Positions 1 through 11,764 of a stretch of DNA of 64,000 nucleotides are shown piece by piece. Source of the stretch: Clusia tigrina (lineage: Eukaryota; Arthropoda; Insecta; Diptera; Clusiidae); NCBI GenBank assembly GCA_920105625.2, contig CAKKTE020000594.1, positions 248,001 through 312,000 on the forward strand, read 5' to 3'. Position numbers and translations under genes: made by a program. Below the pieces are notes generated by a model. It saw nothing but the letters and a program-made list of their open reading frames with translations. It was not told the DNA's origin and did no database searches. Numbering within the stretch: position 1 is the first letter of the stretch; every line of letters begins with the position of its first letter.

Positions 1-1166
1 CTGATAAAACTTCAAATGGCCCTAACTTCTATACGGTACGTCCTACACCTATCAAAGTTTGCAACATACAAATGCTTGTAACTTTTTACTGGAGCTACAT
101 AAAACCTTGAAATTTTGTAACAATAAAGTACTCGAGCCTCTTGTCAATTTAAGCCATCGCTCAAAGCTATGCTACCCTTGAATCCCAAATCAAACACTGA
201 TAAAACTTCAATTGGCAATAACTTCTATACCGTACGTCCTACACCTATCAAAGTTTGCAATATACAAATGCTTGTAACTTTTTACTGGAGCATCATAAAA
301 CCTTGAAATTTTCTAACAATAAAGTACTAGAGCCTCTGTCAATTTAAGCTATCGCTCAAACCTATGCTACCCTTGAGACCCAAATCAAACACTGATAAAA
401 CTTCAAATGGCCCTAACTTCTCTACGGTACGACCTACACCTATCAGAGTTTGCAACATACAAATGCTTGTAACCTTTTACTGGAGCGTCATAAAACCTTG
501 ATATTTTTGTAATAATAAAGTACTCGAGACTCTTGTCAATTTAAGCTATCGCTCAAAACTATGGTACCCTTGAGTCCCAAATCAAACACTGATAAAACTT
601 CAAATGGCCCTAACGTCTATACGGTACGTCCTAAACCTATCAAAGTTTGCAATATACAAATGCTTGTAACTTTTTACTGGAGCATCATAAAACCTTGAAA
701 TTTTGTAACAATAAAGTACTCGAGCCTCTTGTCAATTTAAGCCATCGCTCAAAGCTATGCTATCCTTGAGTCCCAAATCAAAAACTGATAAAACTTCAAA
801 TGGCTTTAACTTCTATACGGTACGTCCTACAACTATCAAAGTTTGCAACATACAAATGCCTGTAACTTTTTACTGGAGCGTCATAAAACCTTGAAATTTT
901 GTAACAATAAAGTACTCGAGCCTCTTGACAATTTAAGCTATCGCTCAAAGCTATGCTACCCTTGAGTCCCAAATCAAACACTGATAAAATTTCAAATGAC
1001 CCTAACTTCTATACGGTACGTCCTACACCTATCAAAGTTTGCAATATACAAATGCTTGTAACTTTTTACTGGAGCGTCATAAAACCTTGAAATTTTGTAA
1101 CAATAAAGTACTCGAGCCTCTTGTCAATTTAAGCTATCGCTAAAAGCTATACCACCCTTGAGTCCC

Positions 1167-1303
1167 AAATCAAACACTGATAAAACTTCAAGTGGCCCTA
1201 ACTTCTATACGGTACGTCCTACACCTATCAAAGTTTGCAACATACAAATGCTTGTAACTTTTTACTGAAGCTATCGCTGAAAGCTATGCTATCCTTGAGT
1301 CCC
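1167..1303 (+). repeat. Monomer with a 59-bp internal deletion
   Basis: The anchor-to-anchor distance here is 137 bp instead of 196. The sequence passes directly from TTTACTG to AAGCTATCGCTG at 1267/1268, removing monomer positions 112-170, which include the AATAAA hexamer and the CTCGAG site. There is no more than trivial homology at the joint. It is the largest internal deletion seen in the window, and I found no second copy, so it is probably recent or has not been spread by exchange. Confidence 0.85.
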
Positions 1304-1830
1304 AAATCAAACACTAATAAAACTTCAAATGGCCCTAACTTCTATACGGTACGTCCTACACCTATCAAAGTTTGCAACATACAAATGCGTGTAACTTTTT
1401 ACTGGAGCGTCATAAAACCTTGAAATTTTGTAACAATAAAGTACTCGAGCCTCTTGTCAATTTAAGCCATCGCTCAAAACTATGCTACCCTTGAGTCCCA
1501 AATCAACCACTGATTCCACTTCAAATAGCCCTAACTTCTCTAAGGTACGTCCTACACCTATCAAAGTTTGCAATATACAAATGCTTGTAACTTTTTACTG
1601 GAGCGTCATAAAACCTTGAAATTTTGTAACAATGAAGTATTCGAACCTCTTGTCAATTTAAGCCATCGCTCAAAATTATGCTACCCTTGAGTCCCAAATC
1701 AAACACTGATAAAACTTCGAATGGCCCTAACTTCTATATGGTACGTCCTACACCTATCAAAGTTTGCAACATACAAATGCTTGTAACTTTTTACTGGAGC
1801 GTCATAAAACCTTGAAATTTTGTTACAATA

Positions 1831-1840
1831 AAGTAGCCTC
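1831..1840 (+). repeat. 5-bp deletion allele AAAGTA|GCCTC, first of nine
   Basis: The usual AAAGTACTCGAGCCTC is shortened to AAAGTAGCCTC, removing CTCGA with both the XhoI and ScaI sites. I found the joint at 1835/1836, 2809/2810, 3781/3782, 5540/5541, 6708/6709, 20425/20426, 21008/21009, 21785/21786 and 31769/31770. Three of the first five are accompanied by GTTACAATAAAG. The allele marks a monomer lineage confined to the first 32 kb. It also shifts the reading frame, which is why most of the 80-codon open frames start just upstream of it. Confidence 0.88.
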
Positions 1841-2599
1841 TTGTCAATTTAAGCTATCGCTCAAAGCTATGCTACCCTTGAATCCCAAATCAACCACTGA
1901 TTCCACTTCAAATAGCCCTAACTTCTATACGGTACGTCCTACACCTATCAAAGTTTGCAATATACAAATGCTTGTAAGTTTTTACTGGAGCGTCATAAAA
2001 CCTTGAAATTTTTGTAACAATAAAGTACTTGAGCCTCTTTTCAATTTAAGTTATCGCTGAAAGCTATGCTACCCTTGATTTCCAAATCAAACACTAATAA
2101 AACTTCAAATGGTCCTAACTTCTATACGGTACGTCCTACACCTATCAAAGTTTGCAACATACAAATGCTTGTAACTTTTACTGGAGCGTCATAAAACCTT
2201 GAAACTTTGTAACAATAAAGTACTCGAGCCGCTTGTCAATTTAAGCCATCGCCCAAGCTATGCTACCCTTGAGTCCCAAATCAAACACTGATAAATCTTC
2301 TAATGGCTTTAACTTCTATACGGTACGTCCTACAACTATCAAAGTTTGCAACATACAAATGCCTGTAACTTTTTACTGGAGCGTCATAAAACCTTGAAAT
2401 TTTGTAACAATAAAGTACTCGAGCCTCTTGACAATTTAAGCTATCGCTCAAAGCTATGCTACCCTTGAGTCCCAAATCAAACACTGATAAAATTTCAAAT
2501 GACCCTAACTTGTATACGGTACGTCCCACACCTATCAAAGTGTGCAATATACAAATGCTTGTAACTTTTTACTGGAGCGCCATAAAACCTTGAAATTTT

Positions 2600-4500
2600 G
2601 TAACAATAAAGTATTCGAACCTCTTGTCAATTTAAGCCATCGCTCAAAACTATGCTACCCTTGAGTCCCAAATCAAACACTGATAAAACTTCGAATGGCC
2701 CTAACTTATATATGGTACGTCCTACACCTATCAAAGTTTGCAACATACAAATGCTTGTAACTTTTTACTGGAGCGTCATAAAACCTTGAAATTTTGTTAC
2801 AATAAAGTAGCTTCTTGTCAATTTAAGCTATCGCTCAAAGCTATGCTACCCTTGAGTCCCAAATCAAACACTGATAAAACTTCAAATGGCCCTAACTTCT
2901 ATACGGTACGTCCTACACCTATCAAAGTTTGCAATATACAAATGCTTGTAACTTTTTACTGGAGCGTCATAAAACCTTGAAATTTTGTAACTATAAAGTA
3001 CTTGAGCCTCTTGTCAATTTAAGCTATCGCTCAAAGCTATGCTGCCCTTGAGTCCCAAATCAAACACTGATAAAACTTCAAATTGCCCTAACTTCAATAC
3101 GGTACGTCCTACACCTATCAAAGTTTACAATATACAAATGCTTTAACTTTTTACTGGAGCGTCATAAAACCTTGAAATTTGTAACAATAAAGTACTCGAG
3201 CCTCTTGTCAATTTAAGCTATCGCTCAAAACTATACTACCCTTGAGTCCCAAATCAAACACTGATAAAACTTCAAATGGCAATAACTTCTATACGGTACG
3301 TCCTACACCTATCAAAGTTTGCAATATACAAATGCTTGTAACTTTTTACTGGAGCGTCATAAAACCTAGAAATTTTTGTAACAATAAAGTACTTGAGCCT
3401 CTTTTCAATTTAAGCTATCGCTGAAAGCTATGCTACCCTTGATTCCCAAATCAAACACTAATAAAACTTCAAATGGTCCTAACTTCTATACGGTACGTCC
3501 TACACCTATCAACTTTTGCAACATACAAATGCTTGTAACTTTTACTGGAGCGTCATAAAACCTTGAAATTTTGTAACAATAAAGTACTCGAGCCGCTTGT
3601 CAATTTAAGCCATCGCCCAAGCTATGCTACCCTTGAGTCCCAAATCAAACACTGATAAATCTTCAAATGGCCCTAACTTCTATACCGTACGTCCTACACC
3701 TATCAAAGTTTGTAACATACAAATGCTTGTAACTTTTTACTGGAGCGTCATAAAACCTTGAAATTTTGTAACAATAAAGTAGCCTCTTGTCAATTTAAGC
3801 TATCGCTCAAAGCTATGCTACCCTTGAGTCCCAAATGAAACACTGATAAAACTTCAAATGGCCCCAACTTCTATACGGTACGTCCTACACCTATCAAAGT
3901 TTGCAACATACAAATGCTTGTAACTTATTACTGGAGCGTCATAAAACCTTGAAATTTTGTAACAATAAAGTACTCGAGCCTCTTGTTAATTTAAGTTATC
4001 GCTCAAAACTATGCTACCCTTGAGTCCCAAATCAAACACTGATAAAACTTCAAATGGCAATAATTTCTATACGGTACGTCCTACACCTATCAAAGTTTGC
4101 AATATACAAATGCTTGTAACTTTTTACTGGAGCGTCATAAAACCTTGAAATTTTGTAACAATAAAGTACTTGAGCCTCTTGTCAATTTAAGCTATCGCTC
4201 AAAGCTATGCTACCCTTGAGTCCCAAATCAAACACTGATAAAACTTCAAATGGCCCTAACTTCTGTACAGTACGTCCTAAACCTATCAAAGTTTGCAACA
4301 TACAAATGCTTGTAAGTTTTTACTGGAGCGTCATAAAACCTTGAATTTTTTGTAAGAATAAAGTACTCGAGCCTCTTTTCAATTTAAGCTATCGCTCAAA
4401 GCTATGCTACCCTTGAGTCCCAAATCAAACACTGATAAAACTTCGAATGCCCCTAACTTCTATACGGTACGTCATACACCTATCAAAGTTTGCAACATAC
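2600..4500 (+). repeat. Segmental duplication A, copy 1
   Basis: The order of variant monomers here reappears at 5330-7430. Shared markers include GTTACAATAAAGTAG (2795 and 5526), AAATTGCCCTAACTTCAATA (3079 and 5813), GCTTTAACTTTTTAC, CTTGATTCCC (3439 and 6366), TATACCGTAC (3681 and 6608), GGCAATAATTT, CTGTACAGTACG (4263 and 7190) and CGAATGCCCC (4444 and 7371). The offset is about 2,731 bp up to about 3330 and 2,927 bp from about 3430 onward. The match ends near 4500. Confidence 0.85.
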
Positions 4501-4607
4501 AAATGTTTGAAACTTTTTACTGGAGCGTCATAAAACCTTGAAATTTTGTAACAATAAAGTACTCGAGCCTCTTGTCAATTTAAGCTATCGCTCAAAGCTA
4601 TGCTACC

Positions 4608-4999
4608 CTTGAGTCCCAAATCAAACACTGATAAAACTTCAAATGGCTTTAACTTCTATACGGTACGTCCTACACCTATCAAAGTTTGCAACATACAAAT
4701 GCCTGTAACTTTTTACTGGTGCGTCATAAAACTTTGAAATTTTGTAACAATAAAGTACTCGAGCCTCTTGTCAATTTAAGCTATCGCTCAAAGCTATGCT
4801 ACCCTTGAGTCCCAAATCAAACTCTGATAAAACTTCAAATGGCTTTAACTTCTATACGGTACGTCCTACACCTATCAAAGTTTGCAACATACAAATGCCT
4901 GTAACTTTTTACTGGTGCGTCATAAAACTTTGAAATTTTGTAACAATAAAGTACTCGAGCCTCTTGTCAATTTAAGCTATCGCTCAAAGCTATGCTACC
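4608..4999 (+). repeat. Adjacent monomer doublet (4608-4803, 4804-4999)
   Basis: Two neighbouring 196-bp monomers share the rare combination GGCTTTAAC, GCCTGTAAC, CTGGTGCGTC and AAAACTTTG, and differ at one base that I can see (ACACTG against ACTCTG). This is a fresh single-monomer tandem duplication. Confidence 0.85.
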
Positions 5000-5329
5000 C
5001 TTGAGTGCCAAATCAAACACTGATAAATTTTAAATGACCCTACCTTCTATACGGTACGTCCTACACCTATCAAAGTTTGCAATATACAAATGCTTGTAAC
5101 TTTTTACTGGAGCGTCATAAAACCTTGAAATTTTGTAACAATAAAGTATTCGAACCTCTTGTCAATTTAAGCCATCGCTCAAAACTATGCTACCCTTGAG
5201 TCCCAAATCAAACACTGATAAAACTTCGAATGGCCCTAACTTCTATATGGTACGTCCTACACCTATCAAAGTTTGCAACATACAAATGCTTGTAACTTTT
5301 TACTGGAGCGTCATAAAACCTTGAAATTT

Positions 5330-7430
5330 TGTAACAATAAAGTATTCGAACCTCTTGTCAATTTAAGCCATCGCTCAAAACTATGCTACCCTTGAGTCCC
5401 AAATCAAACACTGATAAAACTTCGAATGGCCCTAACTTCTATATGGTACGTCCTACACCTATCAAAGTTTGCAACATACAAATGCTTGTAACTTTTTACT
5501 GGAGCGTCATAAAACCTTGAAATTTTGTTACAATAAAGTAGCCTCTTGTCAATTTAAGCTATCGCTCAAAGCTATGCTACCCTTGAGTCCCAAATCAAAC
5601 ACTGATAAAACTTCAAATGGCCCTAACTTCTATACGGTACGTCCTACACATATCAAAGTTTGCAATATACAAATGCTTGTAACTTTTTACTGGAGCGTCA
5701 TAAAACCTTGAAATTTTATAACAATAAAGTACTCGAGCCTCTTGTCAATTTAAGCTATCGCTCAAAGCTATGCTACCCTTGAGTCCCAAATCAAACACTG
5801 ATAAAACTTCAAATTGCCCTAACTTCAATACGGTACGTCCTACACCTATCAAAGTTTACAATATACAAATGCTTTAACTTTTTACTGGAGCGTCATAAAA
5901 CCTTGAAATTTGTAACAATAAAGTACTCGAGCCTCTTGTCAATTTAAGCTATCGCTCAAAACTATACTACCCTTGAGTCCCAAATCAAACATTGATAAAA
6001 CTTCAAATGGCAATAACTTCTATACGGTACGTCCTACACGTATCAAAGTTTGCAATATACAAATGCTTGTAACTTTTTACTGGAGCGCCATAAAACCTTG
6101 AAATTTTGTAACAATAAAGTACTTGAGCCTCTTGTCAATTTAAGCTATCGCTCAAAGCTATGCTACCCTTGAGTCCCAAATCAAACACTGATAAAACTTC
6201 AAATGGCCCTAACTTTTGTACAGTACGTCCTAAACCTATCAAAGTTTGCAACATACAAATGCTTGTAAGTTTTTACTGGAGCGTCATAAAACCTTGAAAT
6301 TTTTGTAACAATAAAGTACTTGAGCCTCTTTTCAATTTAAGCTATCGCTGAAAGCTATGCTACCCTTGATTCCCAAATCAAACACTAATAAAACTTCAAA
6401 TGGTCCTAACTTCTATACGGTACGTCCTACACCTATCAAAGTTTGCAACATACAAATGCTTGTAACTTTTACTGGAGCGTCATAAAACCTTGAAATTTTG
6501 TAACAATAAAGTACTCGAGCCGCTTGTCAATTTAAGCCATCGCCCAAGCTATGCTACCCTTGAGTCCCAAATCAAACACTGATAAATCTTCAAATGGCCC
6601 TAACTTCTATACCGTACGTCCTACACCTATCAAAGTTTGTAACATACAAACGCTTGTAACTTTTTACTGGAGCGTCATAAAACCTTGAAATTTTGTAACA
6701 ATAAAGTAGCCTCTTGTCACTTTAAGCTATCGCTCAAAGCTATGCTACCCTTGAGTCCCAAATCAAACACTGATAAAACTTCAAATGGCCCTAACTTCTA
6801 TACGGTACGTCCTACACCTATCAAAGTTTGCAACATACAAATGCTTGTAACTTTTTACTGGAGCGTCATAAAACCTTGAAATTTTGTAACAATAAAGTAC
6901 TCGAGCCTCTTGTCAATGTAAGTTATCGCTCAAAACTATGCTACCCTTGAGTCCCAAATCAAACACTGATAAAACTTCAAATGGCAATAATTTTTATACG
7001 GTACGTCCTACACCTATCAAAGTTTGCAATATACAAATGCTTGTAACTTTTTACTGGAGCGTCATAAAACCTTCAAATTTTGTAACAATAAAGTACTTGA
7101 GCCTCTTGTCAATTTAAGCTATCGCTCAAAGCTATGCTACCCTTGAGTCCCAAATCAAACACTGATAAAACTTCAAATGGCCCTAACTTCTGTACAGTAC
7201 GTCCTAAACCTATCAAAGTTTGCAACATACAAATGCTTGTAAGTTTTTACTGGAGCGTCATAAAACCTTGAAATTTTTGTAAGAATAAAGTACTCGAGCC
7301 TCTTTTCAATTTAAGCTATCGCTCAAAGCTATGCTACCCTTGAGTCCCAAATCAAACACTGATAAAACTTCGAATGCCCCTAACTTCTATACGGTACGTC
7401 CTACACCTATCAAAGTTTGCAACATACAAA
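5330..7430 (+). repeat. Segmental duplication A, copy 2, with one extra monomer
   Basis: This repeats the variant order of 2600-4500. The change in offset from about 2,731 to 2,927 bp is one monomer. The extra unit lies around 6060-6300 and carries TGTACAGTACG and CCTAAACC, markers otherwise seen at 4263 and 7190, so it was probably gained by unequal exchange inside the block. Further copies of these markers occur at 22,461 and 32,446. Confidence 0.83.
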
Positions 7431-9340
7431 TGCTTTTAGCTTTTTACTGGAGCGTCATAAAACCTTGAAATTTTGTAACAATAAAGTACTCGAGAATCTT
7501 GTCAATTTAATCCATCTCTCAAAACTATGCTACCCTTGAGTCCCAAATCAACCACTGATAAAACTTCAAATGGCCCTAACTTCTATACGGTACGTCCTAC
7601 ACCTATCAAAGTTTGCAATATACAAATGCTTGTAACTTTTTACTGGAGCGTCATAAAACCTTGAAATTTTGTAACAATAAAGTACTGGAGCCTCTTGTCA
7701 ATTTAAGCTATCGCTCAAAGCTATGCTACCCTTGAGTCCCAAATCAAACACTGATAAAACTTCAAATGGCCCTAACTTCTATACGGTACGTCCTACACCT
7801 CTCAAAGTTTGCAACATACAAATGCTTGTAACTTTTTACTGGAGCGTCATAAAACCTTGAAATTTTGTAATAATAAAGTACTCTAGCCTGTTGTCAATTT
7901 AAGCTATCGCTCAAAGCTATGCTACCATTGAGTCCCAAATCAAACACTGATAAAACTTCAAATGACCCTAACTTCTATACGGTACGTCCTACACCTATCA
8001 AAGTTTGCAACATACAAATGCTTGTAACTTTTTACTGGAGCGTCATAAAACCTTGAAATTTTGTAATAATAAAGTACTCTAGCCTGTTGTCAATTTAAGC
8101 TATCGCTCAAAGCTATGCTACCCTTGAGTCCCAAATCAAACACTGATAAAACTTCAAATGGCCCTAACTTCTATACGGTACGTCCTACACCTCTCAAAGT
8201 TTGCAACATACAAATGCTTGTAACTTTTTACTGGAGCGTCATAAAACCTTGAAATTTTGTAACAATAAAGTACTCGAGTTTCTTGTCAATTTAAGCTATC
8301 GCTCAAATCTATGCTACCGTTGAGTCCCAAATCAAACACTGATCAAATTTCAAATTACCCTAACTTCTATACGGTACGTCCTACACCTATCAAAGTTTGC
8401 AACATACAAATGCTTGTAACTTTTTACTGGAGCGTTATAAAACCTTGAAATTTTGTAACAATAAAGTACTCGAGCCTCTTGTCAATTTAAGCTATCGCTC
8501 AAAGCTATGCTACCCTTGAGTCCCAAATCAAACACTGATAAAACTTCAAGTGGCCCTAACTTCTATACGGTACGTCCTACACCTATCAAAGTTTTCAACA
8601 TACAAATGCTTGTAACTTTTTACTGGAGCTTCATAAAACCTTGAAATTTTGTAACAATAAAGTACTCGAGCCTCTTGTCAATTTAAACTACCGCTGTAAG
8701 CCATGCTAACCTTGAGTCCCAAATCAAACACTGATAAAACTTCGAATGGCCCTAACTTCTATATGGTACGTCCTACACCTATCAAAGATTGCAACATACA
8801 AATGCTTGTAACTTTTTACTGGAGCGTCATAAAACCTTGAAATTTTGTAATAATAAAGTACTCGAGCCTGTTGTCAATTTAAGCTATCGCTCAAAGCTAC
8901 GCTACCCTTGAGTCCCAAATCAAACACTGATAAAACTTCAAATGGCCCTAACTTCTATACGGTACGTCCTACACCTCTCAAAGTTTGCAACATACAAATG
9001 CTTGTAACTTTTTACTGGAGCGTCATAAAACCTTGAAATTTTGTAACAATAAAGTACTCGAGTTTCTTGTCAATTTAAGCTATCGCTCAAATCTATGCTA
9101 CCGTTGAGTCCCAAATCAAACACTGATCAAATTTCAAATTACCCTAACTTCTATACGGTACGTCCTACACCTATCAAAGTTTGCAACATACAAATGCTTG
9201 TAACTTTTTACTGGAGCGTCATAAAACCTTGAAATTTTGTAACAATAAAGTACTCGAGCCTCTTGTCAATTTAAGCTATCGCTCAGAGCTATGCTACCCT
9301 TGAGTCCCAAATCAAACACTGATAAAACTTCAAATGGCCC
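7430..9340 (+). repeat. Satellite monomers with 2- and 4-monomer echoes
   Basis: Monomers with ACCTCTCAAAG occur at about 7797 and 8189, two units apart. The GTACTCTAGCCTG variant occurs at 7868 and again one monomer later. The GAGTTTCTTGTC variant occurs at 8277 and 9061 (784 bp, four monomers), followed both times by CACTGATCAAATTTCAAATT. The same variant sequence returns at 12,002 and 14,158. No gene is present. Confidence 0.78.
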
Positions 9341-9342
9341 TA

Positions 9343-11110
9343 ATTTCTATACGGTACGTCCTACACCTATCAAAGTTTGCAACAGACAAATGCTTGCAAC
9401 TTTTTACTGGAGCGTCATAAAACCTTGAAATTTTGTAACAAAAAAGTACTCGAGCCTCTTGTCAATTTAAGGTATCGCTCAAAGCTATGCTACCCTTGAG
9501 TCCCAAATCAAACACTGAAAAAACTTCAAATGGCCATAACTTCTATACGGTACATCCTACACCTATCAAAGTTTGCAACATACAAATGCTTGTAACTTTT
9601 TACTGGAGCATCATAAAACCTTGAAATTTTGTAACAATAAAGTACTCGAGCCTCTTGTCAATTTAAGCTATCGCTCAAACCTATGCTACCCTTGAGTCCC
9701 AAATCAAACACTGATAAAACATCAAATGGCCCTAACTTCTATACGGTACGTCCTACACCTATCAGAGTTTGCAACATACAAATGCTTGTAACATTTTACT
9801 GGAGCGTCATAAAACCTTGAAATTTTTGTAACAATAAAGTACTCGAGCCTCTTGTCAATTTAAGCTATCGCTCAAAACTATGCTACCCTTGGGTGCCAAA
9901 TCAAACACTGATAAAACTTCAAATGGCCCTAACTTCTATACGGTACGTCCTACACCTATCAAAGTTGGCAACAGACAAATGCTTGCAACTTTTTACTGGA
10001 GCGTCATAAAACCTTGAAATTTTGTAACAAAAAAGTACTCGAGCCTCTTGTCAATTTAAGGTATCGCTCAAAGCTATGCTACCCTTGAGTCCCAAATCAA
10101 ACACTGAAAAAACTTCAAATGGCCATAACTTCTATACGGTACATCCTACACCTATCAAAGTTTGCAACATACAAATGCTTGTAACTTTTTACTGGAGCAT
10201 CATAAAACCTTGAAATTTTGTAACAATAAAGTACTCGAGCCTCTTGTCAATTTAAGCTATCGCTCAAACCTATGCTACCCTTGAGTCCCAAATCAAACAC
10301 TGATAAAACATCAAATGGCCCTAACTTCTATACGGTACGTCCTACACCTATCAGAGTTTGCAACATACAAATGCTTGTAACATTTTACTGGAGCGTCATA
10401 AAACCTTGAAATTTTTGTAACAATAAAGTACTCGAGCCTCTTGTCAATTTAAGCTATCGCTCAAAACTATGCTACCCTTGGGTCCCAAATCAAACACTGA
10501 TAAAACTTCAAATGGCCCTAACTTCTATACGGTACGTCCTACACCTATCAAAGTTGGCAACAGACAAATGCTTGCAACTTTTTACTGGAGCGTCATAAAA
10601 CCTTGAAATTTTGTAACAAAAAAGTACTCGAGCCTCTTGTCAATTTAAGGTATCGCTCAAAGCTATGCTACCCTTGAGTCCCAAATCAAACACTGAAAAA
10701 ACTTCAAATGGCCATAACTTCTATACGGTACATCCTACACCTATCAAAGTTTGCAACATACAAATGCTTGTAACTTTTTACTGGAGCATCATAAAACCTT
10801 GAAATTTTGTAACAATAAAGTACTCGAGCCTCTTGTCAATTTAAGCTATCGCTCAAACCTATGCTACCCTTGAGTCCCAAATCAAACACTGATAAAACAT
10901 CAAATGGCCCTAACTTCTATACGGTACGTCCTACACCTATCAGAGTTTGCAACATACAAATGCTTGTAACATTTTACTGGAGCGTCATAAAACCTTGAAA
11001 TTTTTGTAACAATAAAGTACTCGAGCCTCTTGTCAATTTAAGCTATCGCTCAAAACTATGCTACCCTTGGGTCCCAAATCAAACACTGATAAAACTTCAA
11101 ATGGCCCTAA
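9343..11110 (+). repeat. 3-mer higher-order repeat, about 589-bp period, three copies
   Basis: Three monomer types follow one another three times. Type 1 has CAACAGACAAATGCTTGCAAC (markers at 9382, 9971 and 10560). Type 2 has AACAAAAAAGTAC, AAGGTATCGC, ACTGAAAAAAC and GTACATCC. Type 3 has GAGCATCAT, AAACCTATG, AAACATC, TATCAGAG and GTAACATTTTAC, and then runs into a TTTTTGTAAC stretch with CTTGGGTCCC. Spacing is 589 bp, which is three monomers with a one-base T-run insertion. The fourth expected type-1 monomer near 11,149 reads ACATACAAATGCTTGAAAC and breaks the series. Related runs recur at 12,323 and 14,479. Confidence 0.88.
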
Positions 11111-11370
11111 CTTCTATACGGTACGTCCTACACCTATCAAAGTTTGCAACATACAAATGCTTGAAACTTTTTACTGGAGCGTCATAAAACCTTGAAATTT
11201 TGTAACAATAAAGTACTCGAGCCTCTTGTCAATTTAAGCTATCGCTCAAAGCTATGCTACCCTTGAGTCCCAAATCAAACACTGATAAAACTTCAAATGG
11301 CTTTAACTTCTATACGGTACGTCCTACACCTATCAAAGTTTGCAACATACAAATGCCTGTAACTTTTTAC

Positions 11371-11762
11371 TGGTGCGTCATAAAACTTTGAAATTTTGTA
11401 ACAATAAAGTACTCGAGCCTCTTGTCAATTTAAGCTATCGCTCAAAGCTACGCTACCCTTGAGTGCCAAATCAAACACTGATAAATTTTAAATGACCCTA
11501 ACTTCTATACGGTACGTCCTACACCTATCAAAGTTTGCAATATACAAATGCTTGTAACTTTTTACTGGTGCGTCATAAAACTTTGAAATTTTGTAACAAT
11601 AAAGTACTCGAGCCTCTTGTCAATTTAAGCTATCGCTCAAAGCTACGCTACCCTTGAGTGCCAAATCAAACACTGATAAATTTTAAATGACCCTAACTTC
11701 TATACGGTACGTCCTACACCTATCAAAGTTTGCAATATACAAATGCTTGTAACTTTTTACTG
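11371..11762 (+). repeat. Adjacent monomer doublet, 195-bp offset
   Basis: Two neighbouring monomers share CTGGTGCGTC, AAAACTTTG, AAAGCTACGCTACC, GAGTGCC and GATAAATTTTAAATGACC. The last contains a one-base deletion, giving a 195-bp step (GAGTGCC at 11461 and 11656). The same variant cluster occurs near 4914-5040 in the first 5 kb, which links the two distant blocks. Confidence 0.83.
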
Positions 11763-11764
11763 GA

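Larger units (their letters stand above)
1..2600 (+). repeat. Satellite monomers, varied, with an 8-monomer echo
   Basis: This edge segment holds about 13 monomers without a short repeated higher-order unit. One pair is clearly related. The monomers near 781-1030 and 2285-2530 share GGCTTTAAC, ACAACTATC, GCCTGTAAC, CTCTTGACAATTT and AATTTCAAATGACC, and lie about 1,502 bp apart. That equals eight monomers less the 59-bp and 5-bp deletions found between them. No gene is present. Confidence 0.8.

Noticed and set aside
2281..2547. Longest open frame, 88 codons on the minus strand
   Set aside because: It is antisense satellite sequence, and similar frames at 796-981, 29674-29868 and 61175-61360 come from the same monomer region. 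Nothing supports translation.
5469..5711. Recurrent open frames of about 80 codons beginning MQHTNACNF (also at 1764, 2738, 20354, 20937, 21714 and 31698)
   Set aside because: They are translations of satellite monomers. They recur because the 5-bp-deletion allele joins two open stretches. The monomer length is not a multiple of three, so the frame is not sustained, and no domain, signal or codon-level constraint is visible.
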